Shown here: piece after piece, positions 53,262-62,480 of the stretch | How positions within the stretch are numbered: the first letter of the stretch is position 1 | Layout: each line of letters starts with the position of its first letter | From: Thermococcus sp. JdFR-02 | GTDB taxonomy: Archaea > Methanobacteriota_B > Thermococci > Thermococcales > Thermococcaceae | Reading direction: 5' to 3' | Length of the DNA: 64,000 bases | NCBI GenBank assembly: GCA_002009975.1 | Contig: MTLP01000012.1 | Span: 161,698-225,697 of the forward strand | Translations under genes and position numbers: made by a program | Notes under the pieces: generated by a model | What the model was told of the DNA's origin: nothing | What the model saw: only the letters and a program-made list of their open reading frames with translations | Database searches by the model: none

Positions 53262-54353
53262 TTACTTTTCCCCATGTTTAAGTTCAATTGGCATGTACTC
53301 TATATCCAGTCCGAGATATTTTGGTCCAAATACTTCTAGACCCTTGGGAGTTCTCCATATTTCTGGCGCTGGAAATCCAATAACGGCATATTCTTTTCCT
53401 TCTTGAATGTTTGGATTCGTGACAGGTGCTCCGTCTAATGTTAAAACACTAATTAAATCTGGAATTGTGACATCTACTTCACCATTTCTCCAAGAGATTA
53501 AGTTTTCATTTTTGAACCAAATTTTGTATATTTCTCCTTTGAATTCATCAATTCCCTCAAGCTCAAATTCACCAATGGTAAAACCATTTTCATCTTTCCA
53601 ACCTGACTTCATTGCAACACCTTTAAAGAGTAAGAATCCATTTCCAGCTGTTATAAGTGCATTAATTACGTCTTCCCCTTTTTCTTTTGCAATTCTCATG
53701 GCTCTTCCTATTTTTAGGGTGTAGCTAATGGCGTTTTTTACAATCGAGTCTTTGATGTCTCTTCCTTTTATTGGATGGGATGTCACCCCTACATTGGTTT
53801 CTATTGTAGCTGCTATGGCTCTAACTATTTTTTCTGCTTGAAAATCGTTCTTAACCTTGGAAATAACTATTTCGTCTCCAAATGGTGTTACAACTGAAAA
53901 TGGCGTCATTTTAAGACCCATTATATAGAATGTGGTGTGTTGTAATTCTGGAACTGATCTTCCAGCAGGATCTCCGTCAATTATTGGGATTCCAAGTTTG
54001 GCAGCTGTTGCCAAGGCTACCGCTGTATTAGCACCACCAAGTTCAGTAGAAATCACGCCATAAAACTTTTCTCCTATATATTCTTCAAGCAGTCTAAATG
54101 ACCTTGCAGCTTCTCCATCTTCATAAACGGACTCTATCTTTCCTCTAGTTAAGGAACCAACAAAGTATGGTGTTGCAACTGTTTTGTTATCTGGTATCTC
54201 ATCCAAACTTGCTAAAAGGAATTTTCTTCCTTTCTTTACCTCTTTTTTAATTAGTTCCCATCCTTCTTTTGGATCTCCCCCACCACCAGTTCCTAAAACT
54301 GTACATCCATCAATTATATCTCTTAAATCTAATTCGTTTAGTTCTCGAACCAT
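53262..54353 (-). CDS. DUF917 family protein (S-methylthiohydantoin desulfurase type)
   Basis: A protein of about 363 residues. The DUF917 signature is clear: DIIDGCTVLGTGGGGDPKEG at the N-terminus, then GELGGANTAVALATAAKLGIP in outline and IIDGDPAGRSVPELQHTTF. Pfam groups this family with S-methylthiohydantoin desulfurase; it often neighbours hydantoin-utilisation genes. The C-terminal part has DLISVLTLDGAPVTNPNIQE. GGGAGGTG fixes the ATG. Racemase genes lie on both sides, a few bases to 34 bp away. Confidence 0.85.
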   Translation of the reverse strand: MVRELNELDLRDIIDGCTVLGTGGGGDPKEGWELIKKEVKKGRKFLLASLDEIPDNKTVATPYFVGSLTRGKIESVYEDGEAARSFRLLEEYIGEKFYGVISTELGGANTAVALATAAKLGIPIIDGDPAGRSVPELQHTTFYIMGLKMTPFSVVTPFGDEIVISKVKNDFQAEKIVRAIAATIETNVGVTSHPIKGRDIKDSIVKNAISYTLKIGRAMRIAKEKGEDVINALITAGNGFLLFKGVAMKSGWKDENGFTIGEFELEGIDEFKGEIYKIWFKNENLISWRNGEVDVTIPDLISVLTLDGAPVTNPNIQEGKEYAVIGFPAPEIWRTPKGLEVFGPKYLGLDIEYMPIELKHGEK

Positions 54354-54357
54354 TTTT

Positions 54358-55041
54358 TCACCTCCCAGCAAATAGTCCCCGTTTTCCATGTCTTAGAATA
54401 AAAGATAAGGAGCGTGCAACAGAATAAGTAATTAACAATGGTTCTAAAACTGGGATCTGGTATTCTTTCCAAATCTCCTTCTTTAGCCTTTCAGCAATGC
54501 TGCTAAATCCGGTACATCCTAAAACTACTACATCAGCTCCATCTTCTATTGCCTTTACACATGCTTCTTTTGTCACGTTATAAAGCTTTTCCTCTCCAGA
54601 CATGATCTCTTTTACAGAGAATTTTACTTTTCTTACCGAAATCAGTTTTTCAAAAAGACCATATTCTCTAGTTTGCATTCTAGTCCAAGATATTACATTA
54701 TCTCCCGGTCCTATAACAGAAAAATCACCTAGCATAGCTGCAATGTGCATGGTAGTTTCCCCAGCTCCAAAAACTGGAATATCAAGGTTTTCTCTAAGCT
54801 CAAAGAGACATGGATCTGCAAAACAATTTATCACAATTGCTCGAGCGGTTTTGGGTATCAATTCTTTTAAGTTTTTCAGAATTTCTGCACATCCCCAAGT
54901 TTTTTGATAGAAGCTCTCTATAGTCTCTGGACCTTCTTTTAAAGAAACTACTTTGAACTTGTCTGTTGGATAGTATTTTAAGAGATAATTTTCAACATTC
55001 TTTTCAAAATATCCTTTTATTGGGTCTAAAATCACTATCAT
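54358..55041 (-). CDS. Aspartate/glutamate/hydantoin racemase family protein
   Basis: A 227-residue paralogue with KEGPETIESFYQKTWG, INCFADPC (Cys73) and VLGCTGFSSIAE (Cys176) in the two racemase half-sites. A region AGETTMHIAAMLGDFSVIG matches hydantoin racemases. The C-terminal tail RHGKRGLFAGR is extra. Its start directly follows the stop of the DppF-like gene, and it precedes the DUF917 gene by four bases, so it is co-transcribed with the importer. Confidence 0.85.
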   Translation of the reverse strand: MIVILDPIKGYFEKNVENYLLKYYPTDKFKVVSLKEGPETIESFYQKTWGCAEILKNLKELIPKTARAIVINCFADPCLFELRENLDIPVFGAGETTMHIAAMLGDFSVIGPGDNVISWTRMQTREYGLFEKLISVRKVKFSVKEIMSGEEKLYNVTKEACVKAIEDGADVVVLGCTGFSSIAERLKKEIWKEYQIPVLEPLLITYSVARSLSFILRHGKRGLFAGR

Positions 55042-56001
55042 CTAAATCTCCCCCGCAAAATGACATCTAACAAGATGTCCTTCCTTAACTTCAATTAGCA
55101 AGGGTTCCTTTCTTTTGCAAATCTCCTGTGCATAGGGACATCGTGTATGAAAAGGGCAACCAGCAGGTGGATTTAAGGGACTTGGAATTTCTCCTTTAAT
55201 TACGATTCTTCTCCGTTTACTTTTTTGCTTTGGATCTGGCACAGGTATTGATTGTAAGAGCATTCTAGTATAGGGATGGAGAGGATTATCAAAAACTTGT
55301 TCAATTGTTCCAAGCTCTACAATCTTTCCAAGATACATTACTCCGACTCTATTGCTTAAATATCTAACAAGACCAAGATCATGTGAGATGAATAAATAAG
55401 TCAATTTCTTTTCTTTTTGTATTTTCTCAAGCAAATTTAGTACTTGAGCTTGAACAGAAACATCTAAAGCTGAAGTAGGTTCATCTAAAACCAAGAACTC
55501 GGGTTCTAATGCTAAAGCTCTAGCAATAGCAACCCTTTGACATTGACCTCCACTTAATTCATCAGGATACTTACTTGCATGCTCCTCACTTAAGCCAACA
55601 CTTTCTAAAAGCTCTAAAACTCTATCTTCAATGTTTTTGTAGTTATACTCTTTTAAAGGCTCTGCAATTATGTCGAACACTGTCATTCTTGGGTTTAAAG
55701 AGGAATAGGGATCTTGATAAATCATTTGCATTTTAGGCTTTATTTTTTTAAGTTCTTCTTCTGAAAGTGCTGTAATCTCTATGTCATTGAAGAAAACTTT
55801 TCCATCTGTTGGTTCATAAAGTCTTAATATTGTCCTTCCAGTTGTAGATTTTCCACTTCCACTTTCTCCGACTAAAGCGAAAGTTTCTCCATCGTTTATT
55901 ATAAATGATACATCATCAACGGCTTTTAGATAAAGCGTCTTTTTTCTAATAAAGCCTTTAGTTATTGGAAAATATTTCTTCAAATGCTCAACTTTAATCA
56001 T
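55042..56001 (-). CDS. Peptide-type ABC importer ATPase (DppF/OppF-like)
   Basis: About 319 residues. Walker A is GESGSGKSTTG, signature LSGGQCQRVAIARAL, Walker B LVLDEPTSALD and H-loop ISHDLG. The C-terminal oligopeptide/dipeptide extension CPFHTRCPYAQEIC carries the cysteines that bind an iron-sulfur cluster in some Dpp/Opp ATPases. Together with the DppD-like protein it powers the importer. GGAGGG precedes the chosen ATG, which sits in the end of the DppD-like gene. Confidence 0.92.
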   Translation of the reverse strand: MIKVEHLKKYFPITKGFIRKKTLYLKAVDDVSFIINDGETFALVGESGSGKSTTGRTILRLYEPTDGKVFFNDIEITALSEEELKKIKPKMQMIYQDPYSSLNPRMTVFDIIAEPLKEYNYKNIEDRVLELLESVGLSEEHASKYPDELSGGQCQRVAIARALALEPEFLVLDEPTSALDVSVQAQVLNLLEKIQKEKKLTYLFISHDLGLVRYLSNRVGVMYLGKIVELGTIEQVFDNPLHPYTRMLLQSIPVPDPKQKSKRRRIVIKGEIPSPLNPPAGCPFHTRCPYAQEICKRKEPLLIEVKEGHLVRCHFAGEI

Positions 56002-56965
56002 CAGGATTCCCTCCATAAAGATGACACGCAACAAAATGGCTTTCTTTATATTCTACAAGTGCTGGCTTCTTTAGTTTACAGCTATCTCTTACAAACTCAC
56101 ACCTTGGATTGAACCTACATCCACGTGGAGGACTTATTAAGCTCGGAACTTGACCTCTTAGTGGTTTAAGATGCTTTTTGTACCTTGGATCTGGAATTAC
56201 TGAAAGTAAGCCTTGAGTGTAAGGATGTAGGGGATTTTCGAAGAGTTCTTCTGTATCTGCGATTTCTACAATATTCCCAGCATACATGACCCCAACTCTA
56301 TCACAACTCTCTGCAACAACTCCTAGATCATGGGTAATTAGCAAAACGGAGAATCCAAGCTCCTCTTTTAAGTTTAAAATTAAATCTAAAATCTGTTTTT
56401 GAATTGTGACATCTAAAGCCGTTGTAGGTTCATCTGCAATTAAAAGAGAAGGATTTGAAGATAATGCCATTGCAATCATTACTCTTTGCCTCATGCCGCC
56501 ACTTAGTTCGTGTGGATAAGAATTTAAGATTCTATCAACATCAGGCAATCCAACTTCTCTTAAAAGTTCTTTAGCTTTTTTATAAGCTTCCTCTGTATCT
56601 ATTTTATTATGCGTGGTTATTATGTCTATCATCTGTTCTTTGATCTTAAAAAGGGGATTTAAGGAAGTCATGGGGTCTTGAAAAATTATTGAGATTTCTT
56701 TCCCCCTTATTTTTCTCATTTCTTCTTCTGATTTTTTAAGCAAATCTTTACCTTTGAAGATTATTTTTCCTGAAATTTCTGCATTTGAAGGTAAAAGCCT
56801 AAGAATACTCATGGCAGTTACACTCTTTCCACAGCCTGTTTCTCCAACTAAACCAAATACTTCTCCCTCATATATCTTTAAATTAACTCCATTTAATACC
56901 TTCACGAGTCCCCAGAGGGTTCTAAAGTTAACGTAGAGGTTTTCTATTGACAAAAGTTCCTTCAT
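55994..56965 (-). CDS. Peptide-type ABC importer ATPase (DppD/OppD-like)
   Basis: A 323-residue ATPase: Walker [13 protein letters not shown]-loop [12 protein letters not shown], signature [15 protein letters not shown], Walker [13 protein letters not shown]-loop THDLG. The C-terminal extension ends in [14 protein letters not shown] with three cysteines. It overlaps the DppF-like gene by eight bases and the upstream permease by four. The pair of ATPases indicates the hetero-dimeric Dpp/Opp class. Confidence 0.93.
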   Translation of the reverse strand: MKELLSIENLYVNFRTLWGLVKVLNGVNLKIYEGEVFGLVGETGCGKSVTAMSILRLLPSNAEISGKIIFKGKDLLKKSEEEMRKIRGKEISIIFQDPMTSLNPLFKIKEQMIDIITTHNKIDTEEAYKKAKELLREVGLPDVDRILNSYPHELSGGMRQRVMIAMALSSNPSLLIADEPTTALDVTIQKQILDLILNLKEELGFSVLLITHDLGVVAESCDRVGVMYAGNIVEIADTEELFENPLHPYTQGLLSVIPDPRYKKHLKPLRGQVPSLISPPRGCRFNPRCEFVRDSCKLKKPALVEYKESHFVACHLYGGNPDD

Positions 56966-57816
56966 AGGAACTTCCTCCTTAATCTTGGGTCCATAATTTC
57001 CCTTAAGGCATCACCAAGCAGATTAAAAGCCATAACTGTGATGAATATAGCCAGACCAGGAAAAACTGGATACCACGGATAGTTAAGGAAGTATTCCTTT
57101 CCTTCGCTTACCATTAAACCCCAATCGGGTGTTGGAGGTTGAACGCCCAAACCAAGAAAGCTTAAAGCTGCAGCTTCAAGTATTGCTGAACCAATGTCCA
57201 TTGTAGCCTGAATTATTAGTGGAGAAATGGAGTTTGGAAGTACATGTCTGAATATAATTTTCCATTCGCTTATCCCCATTCCTTTTGCAGCTTCAACATA
57301 AGGTCTTTCTTTTATTGAAATTGCCATTCCTCTAACAAGTCTTGTATACCATGGCCACCAACTTATAGATAGAGCAAGAATTGCATTAATAAGGCCTCTT
57401 CCAAGAGTAGTGGCAATTAGTAAAGCTAAAAGCAAGGGTGGGAAGGCTAGAAATATGTCTGTTATTCTCATTATTATTAAATCAATTTTTCCACCATAAT
57501 AACCAGCTATTAACCCTAGGGGGAGTCCTATTAATATTGCTAATAAGACTACTGAAAAGCCTATAAGTAAAGAAGTTCTTGAACCATAGATTACTCTGCT
57601 AAGTATATCTCTTCCTAAGTGATCAGTTCCAAAAAAGTGCTTAGAGCTTGGTGGTTGTAATCTCTCTTTAAGATTTGGTTCTCCCTTTGCTTGCTCGGGG
57701 TAAGGGGCTAAGAGTGGTGCAAATATTGCAATGAATAAAAGGATTAAAATAATCATCAAGCCTACAACCGAAAGCTTATTTCTAAAGAGTATCTTAATGA
57801 ACTCTTTTTTCCTCAT
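56962..57816 (-). CDS. Peptide-type ABC importer permease (DppC/OppC-like)
   Basis: A 284-residue permease with an N-terminal helix (LSVVGLMIILILLFIAIFAP), the OppC_N motif LQPPSSKHFFGTDHLGRDILSR, and five further helices. The cytoplasmic EAA loop is EAAKGMGISEWKIIFRHVLPN. It forms the channel together with the DppB-like subunit. It overlaps the DppD-like gene by four bases. Confidence 0.93.
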   Translation of the reverse strand: MRKKEFIKILFRNKLSVVGLMIILILLFIAIFAPLLAPYPEQAKGEPNLKERLQPPSSKHFFGTDHLGRDILSRVIYGSRTSLLIGFSVVLLAILIGLPLGLIAGYYGGKIDLIIMRITDIFLAFPPLLLALLIATTLGRGLINAILALSISWWPWYTRLVRGMAISIKERPYVEAAKGMGISEWKIIFRHVLPNSISPLIIQATMDIGSAILEAAALSFLGLGVQPPTPDWGLMVSEGKEYFLNYPWYPVFPGLAIFITVMAFNLLGDALREIMDPRLRRKFL

Positions 57817-57825
57817 TTTTCTCCC

Positions 57826-58845
57826 TCACAACTGAATTCTTGGGTCAAGGCAAACTTGAATCAAATCAACAATCAAGTTTATGAAAACATAGGCAGTTGC
57901 AGCAACAATCGTAACACCTAAAACTGCTGGATAATCCATACTAAGAATGGAGTATGCCGCATATCTTCCTAAACCGGGCCAATTAAAGATTAATTCTACC
58001 AAAAATGCTCCAATTAGTGTATATGCAAAGGATAAACCTATTGTAATTAAAGCTGGTGCAATTGCATTTTTTAATGCATATTTGAAGTAAATCCTCTTTT
58101 TTGGTAATCCATAAGCCCAAGCGGTTCTAATATAATTCTCTTGCAAAACTTCAATCATCATCGATCTCACTTGTCTTGTTATCAGCCCAATTGGGTACAT
58201 GGCAAGTGTTATCGCTGGGAGTATCATATGCTTAAGTACATCAACAAATACTACAAAGTTCCCAGTTACAAGTGAATCAAATAAGTAAAACCCAGTAATC
58301 ACCTTTAGTGGATGTTCAAGCATTGTTATTGTGTCCACTCTTCCTGCAAGAGGAAGTAGATGTAAATATTTGAAAAATATTAATTGTAACACGATTCCAA
58401 ACCAAAAAGTTGGTAGAGATACTCCACTTATTGCTAATACTCTACTTAAGTTGTCCAACCATGAATCCTTTTTAACAGCGGAATAAACTCCGAGAGGGAT
58501 ACCAATTAAGATTGCAATGAACTCAGCAAATAGAATCAATTCAAAGGTTGCAGAAAAAGCAGATTTTAAATCTTGAGCTACTGGATTGTGAGTTCGTATT
58601 GATATCCCTAAATCTCCATGGAGAAGACCAACAAGGTAGTAATAATATTGTTTTATCAATGGCTCATTCAAATGTAGCTCCTCTCTAGCTTTCTCAATAG
58701 CTTCTACCGTTGGATGTGCACCCACCCATAATGCTGCAGGATCAGAAGGGATAACTCTGGAAATAAAAAATACAATTGTAACAACACCAAAAATCACAAG
58801 TATTGAAAGCATGAGTCTGTAAGCGATGTATTCTTTGAGCTTCAT
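57826..58845 (-). CDS. Peptide-type ABC importer permease (DppB/OppB-like)
   Basis: A 339-residue permease. The N-terminus YRLMLSILVIFGVVTIVFFI is the typical first helix, followed by RVIPSDPAALWVG and a periplasmic-type loop GDLGISIRTHNPV. The EAA loop region reads TAWAYGLPKKRIYFKYALKN. Six helices in total. It lies ten bases ahead of the DppC-like gene and 38 bp after the binding-protein gene. Confidence 0.93.
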   Translation of the reverse strand: MKLKEYIAYRLMLSILVIFGVVTIVFFISRVIPSDPAALWVGAHPTVEAIEKAREELHLNEPLIKQYYYYLVGLLHGDLGISIRTHNPVAQDLKSAFSATFELILFAEFIAILIGIPLGVYSAVKKDSWLDNLSRVLAISGVSLPTFWFGIVLQLIFFKYLHLLPLAGRVDTITMLEHPLKVITGFYLFDSLVTGNFVVFVDVLKHMILPAITLAMYPIGLITRQVRSMMIEVLQENYIRTAWAYGLPKKRIYFKYALKNAIAPALITIGLSFAYTLIGAFLVELIFNWPGLGRYAAYSILSMDYPAVLGVTIVAATAYVFINLIVDLIQVCLDPRIQL

Positions 58846-58883
58846 TTTTATACCCCCTGATTAAATAAAAAATAAAGATAAGG

Positions 58884-60491
58884 CTAAGATCTCTTGTGTA
58901 GGTCGTAGAAGAACACTACTTGTGGATATCCTGGGTTAGATTCAAATCCGACTATACTTTTGTGGATGACATACACATCGTCGGGGTTATAGAAGAAAAT
59001 TGCCGCTGCATCTTCGACTAGTATTTCTTCTGCTTTTTTGTATAATTCTTTAGCTTTTTCTACATCAGTACCTTCAAATGTTACAGCTTCATCAATCAGT
59101 TTATCAAACTCTGGATTACAGTAATAGCATAGGTTAAAGTTTATTGTTTCTTCACAGTGAAACATGTTAAAGAGGAAATCGTATGGTGTTGGATAGGTTG
59201 GCCACCAGTAGAAGATAAGGATATCTTGAGCTTTTTGTGGATCACTTTTAGCTAAAGCCCATTGTTGCTCCCAGTTCATTGGTCTAATTTCCAACTCAAT
59301 TCCTAATTTTGACCATTCTGCCTTGAGAAGCTCAGCAACTTTTTTCTCAGCTTGATCGCCTTGAGTATACGTTAACACAAGCTTAAATCCACCATTAGGA
59401 TATCCTGCTTCTGCTAAAAGTTCCTTAGCTTTGTCAATATTGTGCTCATAAGTTTTCATGTCCTCAAAATAACCCAACATTCCTTTTGGAATTGGACCCT
59501 TTGCTATTGAGCCGTAGCCATGTAAAACATATTCTACAATCTGATCATATGGAACAGCATAACTTAGTGCTTGTCTAACAAGTTTGTTGTCTAAAGGTGG
59601 TTTTTTCGTATTTAGCATTCCATACAATTCTTGATAAGAAGGAGTTTGCTTAACGATAACATTTGGATCTTTCTGAAGTTTTGGTAAGTCATCCAATGGT
59701 AAGTCTCTTGTAATGTGTATTTCCCCACTAACAACCATTTGTTCTCTTAAAGATGAATCTGGGACAATCTTTATTATTGCAACATCAAATTGATCCTCTT
59801 TCCAGCCTCCCCAATACTCGTCAAACTTTTTAAGGACGACTTCAGTTTTTGGATCATATTTCTCTATCATATAGGGTCCAGTTCCTGCATCATGACCTTG
59901 ATTGAGGTAGTCTGCTATGGCATTATCATCACCAATTTTTGAAAGTTCTTTGCTATCCATTATATAAGCACCATAAGCTGAAGAGGCTATTAACGGTAAG
60001 TTTGCTGGATATTTCAGCTTAAACTTTATAGTATAGTCATCTAAAATCTCAATTTTTTCAATAGGATCCCATATAAAAGCTGGTCCTTGTCCCATTCTTA
60101 TTGTTCTTTCAATTGACCATTTAACATCTGCAGCTGTCATTTCATTTCCACTATGAAACTTTACTCCTTTTCTTAAATGAAAAGTCCATTCAGTCCCATC
60201 TTCATTGCTTTCCCATGAAGTTGCAAGCCATGGCTTTAATCCCTGTGGAGTATATTTAACTAAGCACTCATAGACATTGGCGAGTGTAACTATTGAATTA
60301 GAAAACTCTGTACTAGGATCTAAGGTTATCATCTCACTTCCATATCCGTATATTACAACATTAGTGGTCTTTTTTTGTTCTGTTGTTTCAGAAGAAGGAG
60401 TGGATGTCTTTTCTCCACTTATACAACCACTTGCTACAATACCTAATACAATTATTAAAGACAAAGCCAAGCCAACTAATATTTTTTTCAT
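58884..60491 (-). CDS. Peptide-type ABC importer solute-binding lipoprotein (SBP_bac_5)
   Basis: A 535-residue family 5 binding protein. The signal peptide ends in a lipobox (VASGC, Cys23) followed by a Ser/Thr-rich linker (EKTSTPSSETTEQ), typical of archaeal anchors. The family motif WTFHLRKGVKFHSGNEMTAADVKWS (in two halves) lies near residue 110. It captures dipeptides, oligopeptides, or other small molecules outside the membrane. GTGGAGG precedes the ATG. It heads the importer operon; a 343-bp control region lies upstream. Confidence 0.93.
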   Translation of the reverse strand: MKKILVGLALSLIIVLGIVASGCISGEKTSTPSSETTEQKKTTNVVIYGYGSEMITLDPSTEFSNSIVTLANVYECLVKYTPQGLKPWLATSWESNEDGTEWTFHLRKGVKFHSGNEMTAADVKWSIERTIRMGQGPAFIWDPIEKIEILDDYTIKFKLKYPANLPLIASSAYGAYIMDSKELSKIGDDNAIADYLNQGHDAGTGPYMIEKYDPKTEVVLKKFDEYWGGWKEDQFDVAIIKIVPDSSLREQMVVSGEIHITRDLPLDDLPKLQKDPNVIVKQTPSYQELYGMLNTKKPPLDNKLVRQALSYAVPYDQIVEYVLHGYGSIAKGPIPKGMLGYFEDMKTYEHNIDKAKELLAEAGYPNGGFKLVLTYTQGDQAEKKVAELLKAEWSKLGIELEIRPMNWEQQWALAKSDPQKAQDILIFYWWPTYPTPYDFLFNMFHCEETINFNLCYYCNPEFDKLIDEAVTFEGTDVEKAKELYKKAEEILVEDAAAIFFYNPDDVYVIHKSIVGFESNPGYPQVVFFYDLHKRS

Positions 60492-60834
60492 TTTTACATT
60501 CCTCCACTACTTATCTATAGTTGCAGCCAAATTTTTACATATTGTAAGGTATGTTGTCATTTTTTGTCAGATTGACAGCTTTATGAGACATCTAGTTTAA
60601 GTTCTTGTATTTTTTACATACTTGTATCATGTATATGTAGTGAATTTTTCAAACTTGTATATGTACATTTAACATATTTAATAATATCTGTTCAAATTCT
60701 TCACAAGTATATGATAAATTTGTTCATCTATAGGGGTTTAATATTAAACACCATGAGGATTTACAGATTTGTCATTTTTGAACGACTAAAAACATTAAAG
60801 AATTAAAAATGGTAGTAATGCATAATTATGTACT
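60492..60834 (-). promoter_or_regulatory. Control region of the importer operon with repeated CTTGTAT motifs
   Basis: This AT-rich gap between the Lrp-type gene and the binding-protein gene holds no supported gene. CTTGTAT occurs at 60604, 60621 and 60654; the middle copy is within ATACTTGTAT, a perfect ATAC-TT-GTAT palindrome. An inverted ACAAGTAT lies at 60703. TACAT/ATGTA half-sites surround the middle copy. Lrp-type proteins often bind such clustered AT-rich repeats, so the adjacent regulator is the likely ligand (inference). Confidence 0.5.
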
Positions 60835-61374
60835 CTAAACATGCTTGTATTTCATTGGTTTTGTAAAGAGTTTTGGACTAGAGACCGCTGGAAGAACTTT
60901 GTATTCTGCGATTATTTTCCGCCCTATTAAAAAGTCTTCAATTGTTTTCTTGAGTTCTTTAAAATCTTTATCAAAGAACTTTATCACGATATCATACTCT
61001 CCAATGTATTCATCGACTTCAAATACCTTTGGATTATTCACGGCTTCTTGAATAAACGCTTTGATCTCTTCCTTTTTTGAACTTTCTTTAAATTTTATTA
61101 TAACATCTGCAGAGGCTAGACCAAATTCCTCAAAGATTAGAAGACCAATAACTTGAAGATAGCCTTTTTCTTGTAGTGCAAGTCTTCTTCTCCTTGCTGT
61201 TGGAGTAGAAACTCCAACAATCCTAGCTAATTCTGTATCTGGAAGTCTCCCATTTTCCCTTAATGCCAAATATATCATTACATCTATGTCATCAAGTTCC
61301 CCTTTGCTTATCTGCTTCCAAAACTCAATTTCCTTCCTATCCCATTTCTTATCTTGCAAATTAATTTTGTTCAT
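60835..61374 (-). CDS. Lrp/AsnC family transcriptional regulator
   Basis: About 179 residues. A helix-turn-helix (LPDTELARIVGVSTPTARRRR, about residue 45) in outline is followed by a RAM effector domain (ASADVIIKFKESSKKEEI, VFEVDEYIGEYDIVIKF, IAEYKVLPAVSS). A 30-residue N-terminal extension is unusual for the family. GGAGGGAAC fixes the ATG. It sits between the enzyme half-operon and the importer operon, on the same strand as both, and is the obvious candidate regulator; its ligand may be the imported compound or a derived amino acid. Confidence 0.9.
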   Translation of the reverse strand: MNKINLQDKKWDRKEIEFWKQISKGELDDIDVMIYLALRENGRLPDTELARIVGVSTPTARRRRLALQEKGYLQVIGLLIFEEFGLASADVIIKFKESSKKEEIKAFIQEAVNNPKVFEVDEYIGEYDIVIKFFDKDFKELKKTIEDFLIGRKIIAEYKVLPAVSSPKLFTKPMKYKHV

Positions 61375-61471
61375 ATTGTTCCCTCCTTTAAATACTAATG
61401 ATAAGAATAATAACAACAGATATATAAGGTTTTAAATACAGCTATGAAACATCTGAACTCTTGTTTAAATT

Positions 61472-61675
61472 TCAATCTGTGCCTGCTATAGTTATTGCTA
61501 TCAAGACTATTTTCCATCCAATTTGAGTTCCATGTTCATTAAAGTATGGCAAAATTCTTACTCCTACATGTCTGTATTTCTCTTTAAAGTTTTCACGCAA
61601 TTTTTCAGCTATTTTCTGTAATTCCTCCTTTTCAATACTTACATTGTTTATTATAAACTCTACAATCTTTTTCAT
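61472..61675 (-). CDS. Small cytoplasmic protein, 67 residues, unknown
   Basis: A 67-residue protein: helical KKIVEFIINNVSIEKEELQK and AEKLRENFKEKYRHVG, then two strands VRILPYFNEHG and GWKIVLIAITIAGTD. There is no cysteine or known motif. Its start overlaps the stop of the DUF6092-like gene by four bases, which strongly supports it as a translated gene of the cluster. I do not recognise a family. Confidence 0.65.
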   Translation of the reverse strand: MKKIVEFIINNVSIEKEELQKIAEKLRENFKEKYRHVGVRILPYFNEHGTQIGWKIVLIAITIAGTD

Positions 61676-61974
61676 TTTCTCTCCTCTTTTATTATTTTGG
61701 CTAGCTCTCGAGATAACTCGTCTAAGAAGTTAACAAAAGCTTCTTCATCGTACATAACTAAATCTTTCTTCTCCTCAATTAATTCCTGTAATTTTAGAAT
61801 TTGCTCATTAGCCTTTCCTTCTTTTTCCATGATATCTATTAGTCTTGAGGCGGCATCAACTAATCTGAGAGGACCATAGAGTATTGGCTCATCAACACAA
61901 CCTCTGGCACTCGTAATTAAAAATGCTAAAAGCTTAAAGTGATCATCTGTTAAAATGTTCTCCAAACTTTTCAA
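61672..61974 (-). CDS. DUF6092-like helical protein
   Basis: A 100-residue, all-helical protein with the sequence AFLITSARGCVDEPILYGPL followed by RLVDAASRLIDIMEKEG, which resembles the small DUF6092 family. It has no membrane segment. It overlaps the nitroreductase gene by 32 bp and the next small gene by four bases. Such overlap suggests an obligate partner of the nitroreductase or racemase (inference). The function is unknown. Confidence 0.65.
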   Translation of the reverse strand: MKSLENILTDDHFKLLAFLITSARGCVDEPILYGPLRLVDAASRLIDIMEKEGKANEQILKLQELIEEKKDLVMYDEEAFVNFLDELSRELAKIIKEERK

Positions 61975-62470
61975 TGTGAACCACCTCCTTCAAAGGTCTT
62001 CTTTTTGGAGGTTTGGGCATAAATTTGGGATAACCTACGCTAATGATCAGCACAGGCTCAACATGGTCTGGAACATCTAAAAGCTCCTTCAATGCAAGTT
62101 TGTTAAATGAAACTACTGGACATGAACCTATACCTAATGCATAAGCTGTTAACATCATATTTTGTGCAGCCATTGAAATATCCATCAAAGCAGTCTTTAC
62201 TCCCAATTTTCCACCTCTTTTTGCCCGTTCATGATTTATACAGAGAATTATTAAAGCAGAAGGATTTCCAAAGAGTCCAGGGGATATTAATTTTATTTTT
62301 TCTATTGTGCCTTTATTTTTAACTAAAATAAATTCCCAAGGTTGAATGTTACTCCCACTTGGCGCCCAAACTCCAGCTTCAAGAATTTTCTTCAAGTCTT
62401 GCATCGGAATGTCCTTGTCTTCAAATTTCCTTATACTTCTTCTTCCTCTAATAGCTTCAAATATTTCCAC
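61943..62470 (-). CDS. Nitroreductase family FMN protein
   Basis: About 175 residues. FMN contacts are in GRRSIRKFEDKDIP (N-terminus) and WAPSGSNIQPWEFILV, and the central LGIGSCPVV and ISVGYPKFMPKPP are typical of small nitroreductase/oxidoreductase members. It probably reduces a C=C or N-containing bond with NAD(P)H, or dehydrogenates a ring. The GTG start chosen follows GAGGTG; two more GTG codons lie just upstream. It follows the third racemase gene by about 10 bp. Confidence 0.87.
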   Translation of the reverse strand: MEIFEAIRGRRSIRKFEDKDIPMQDLKKILEAGVWAPSGSNIQPWEFILVKNKGTIEKIKLISPGLFGNPSALIILCINHERAKRGGKLGVKTALMDISMAAQNMMLTAYALGIGSCPVVSFNKLALKELLDVPDHVEPVLIISVGYPKFMPKPPKRRPLKEVVHIEKFGEHFNR

Positions 62471-62480
62471 CACACCCACC

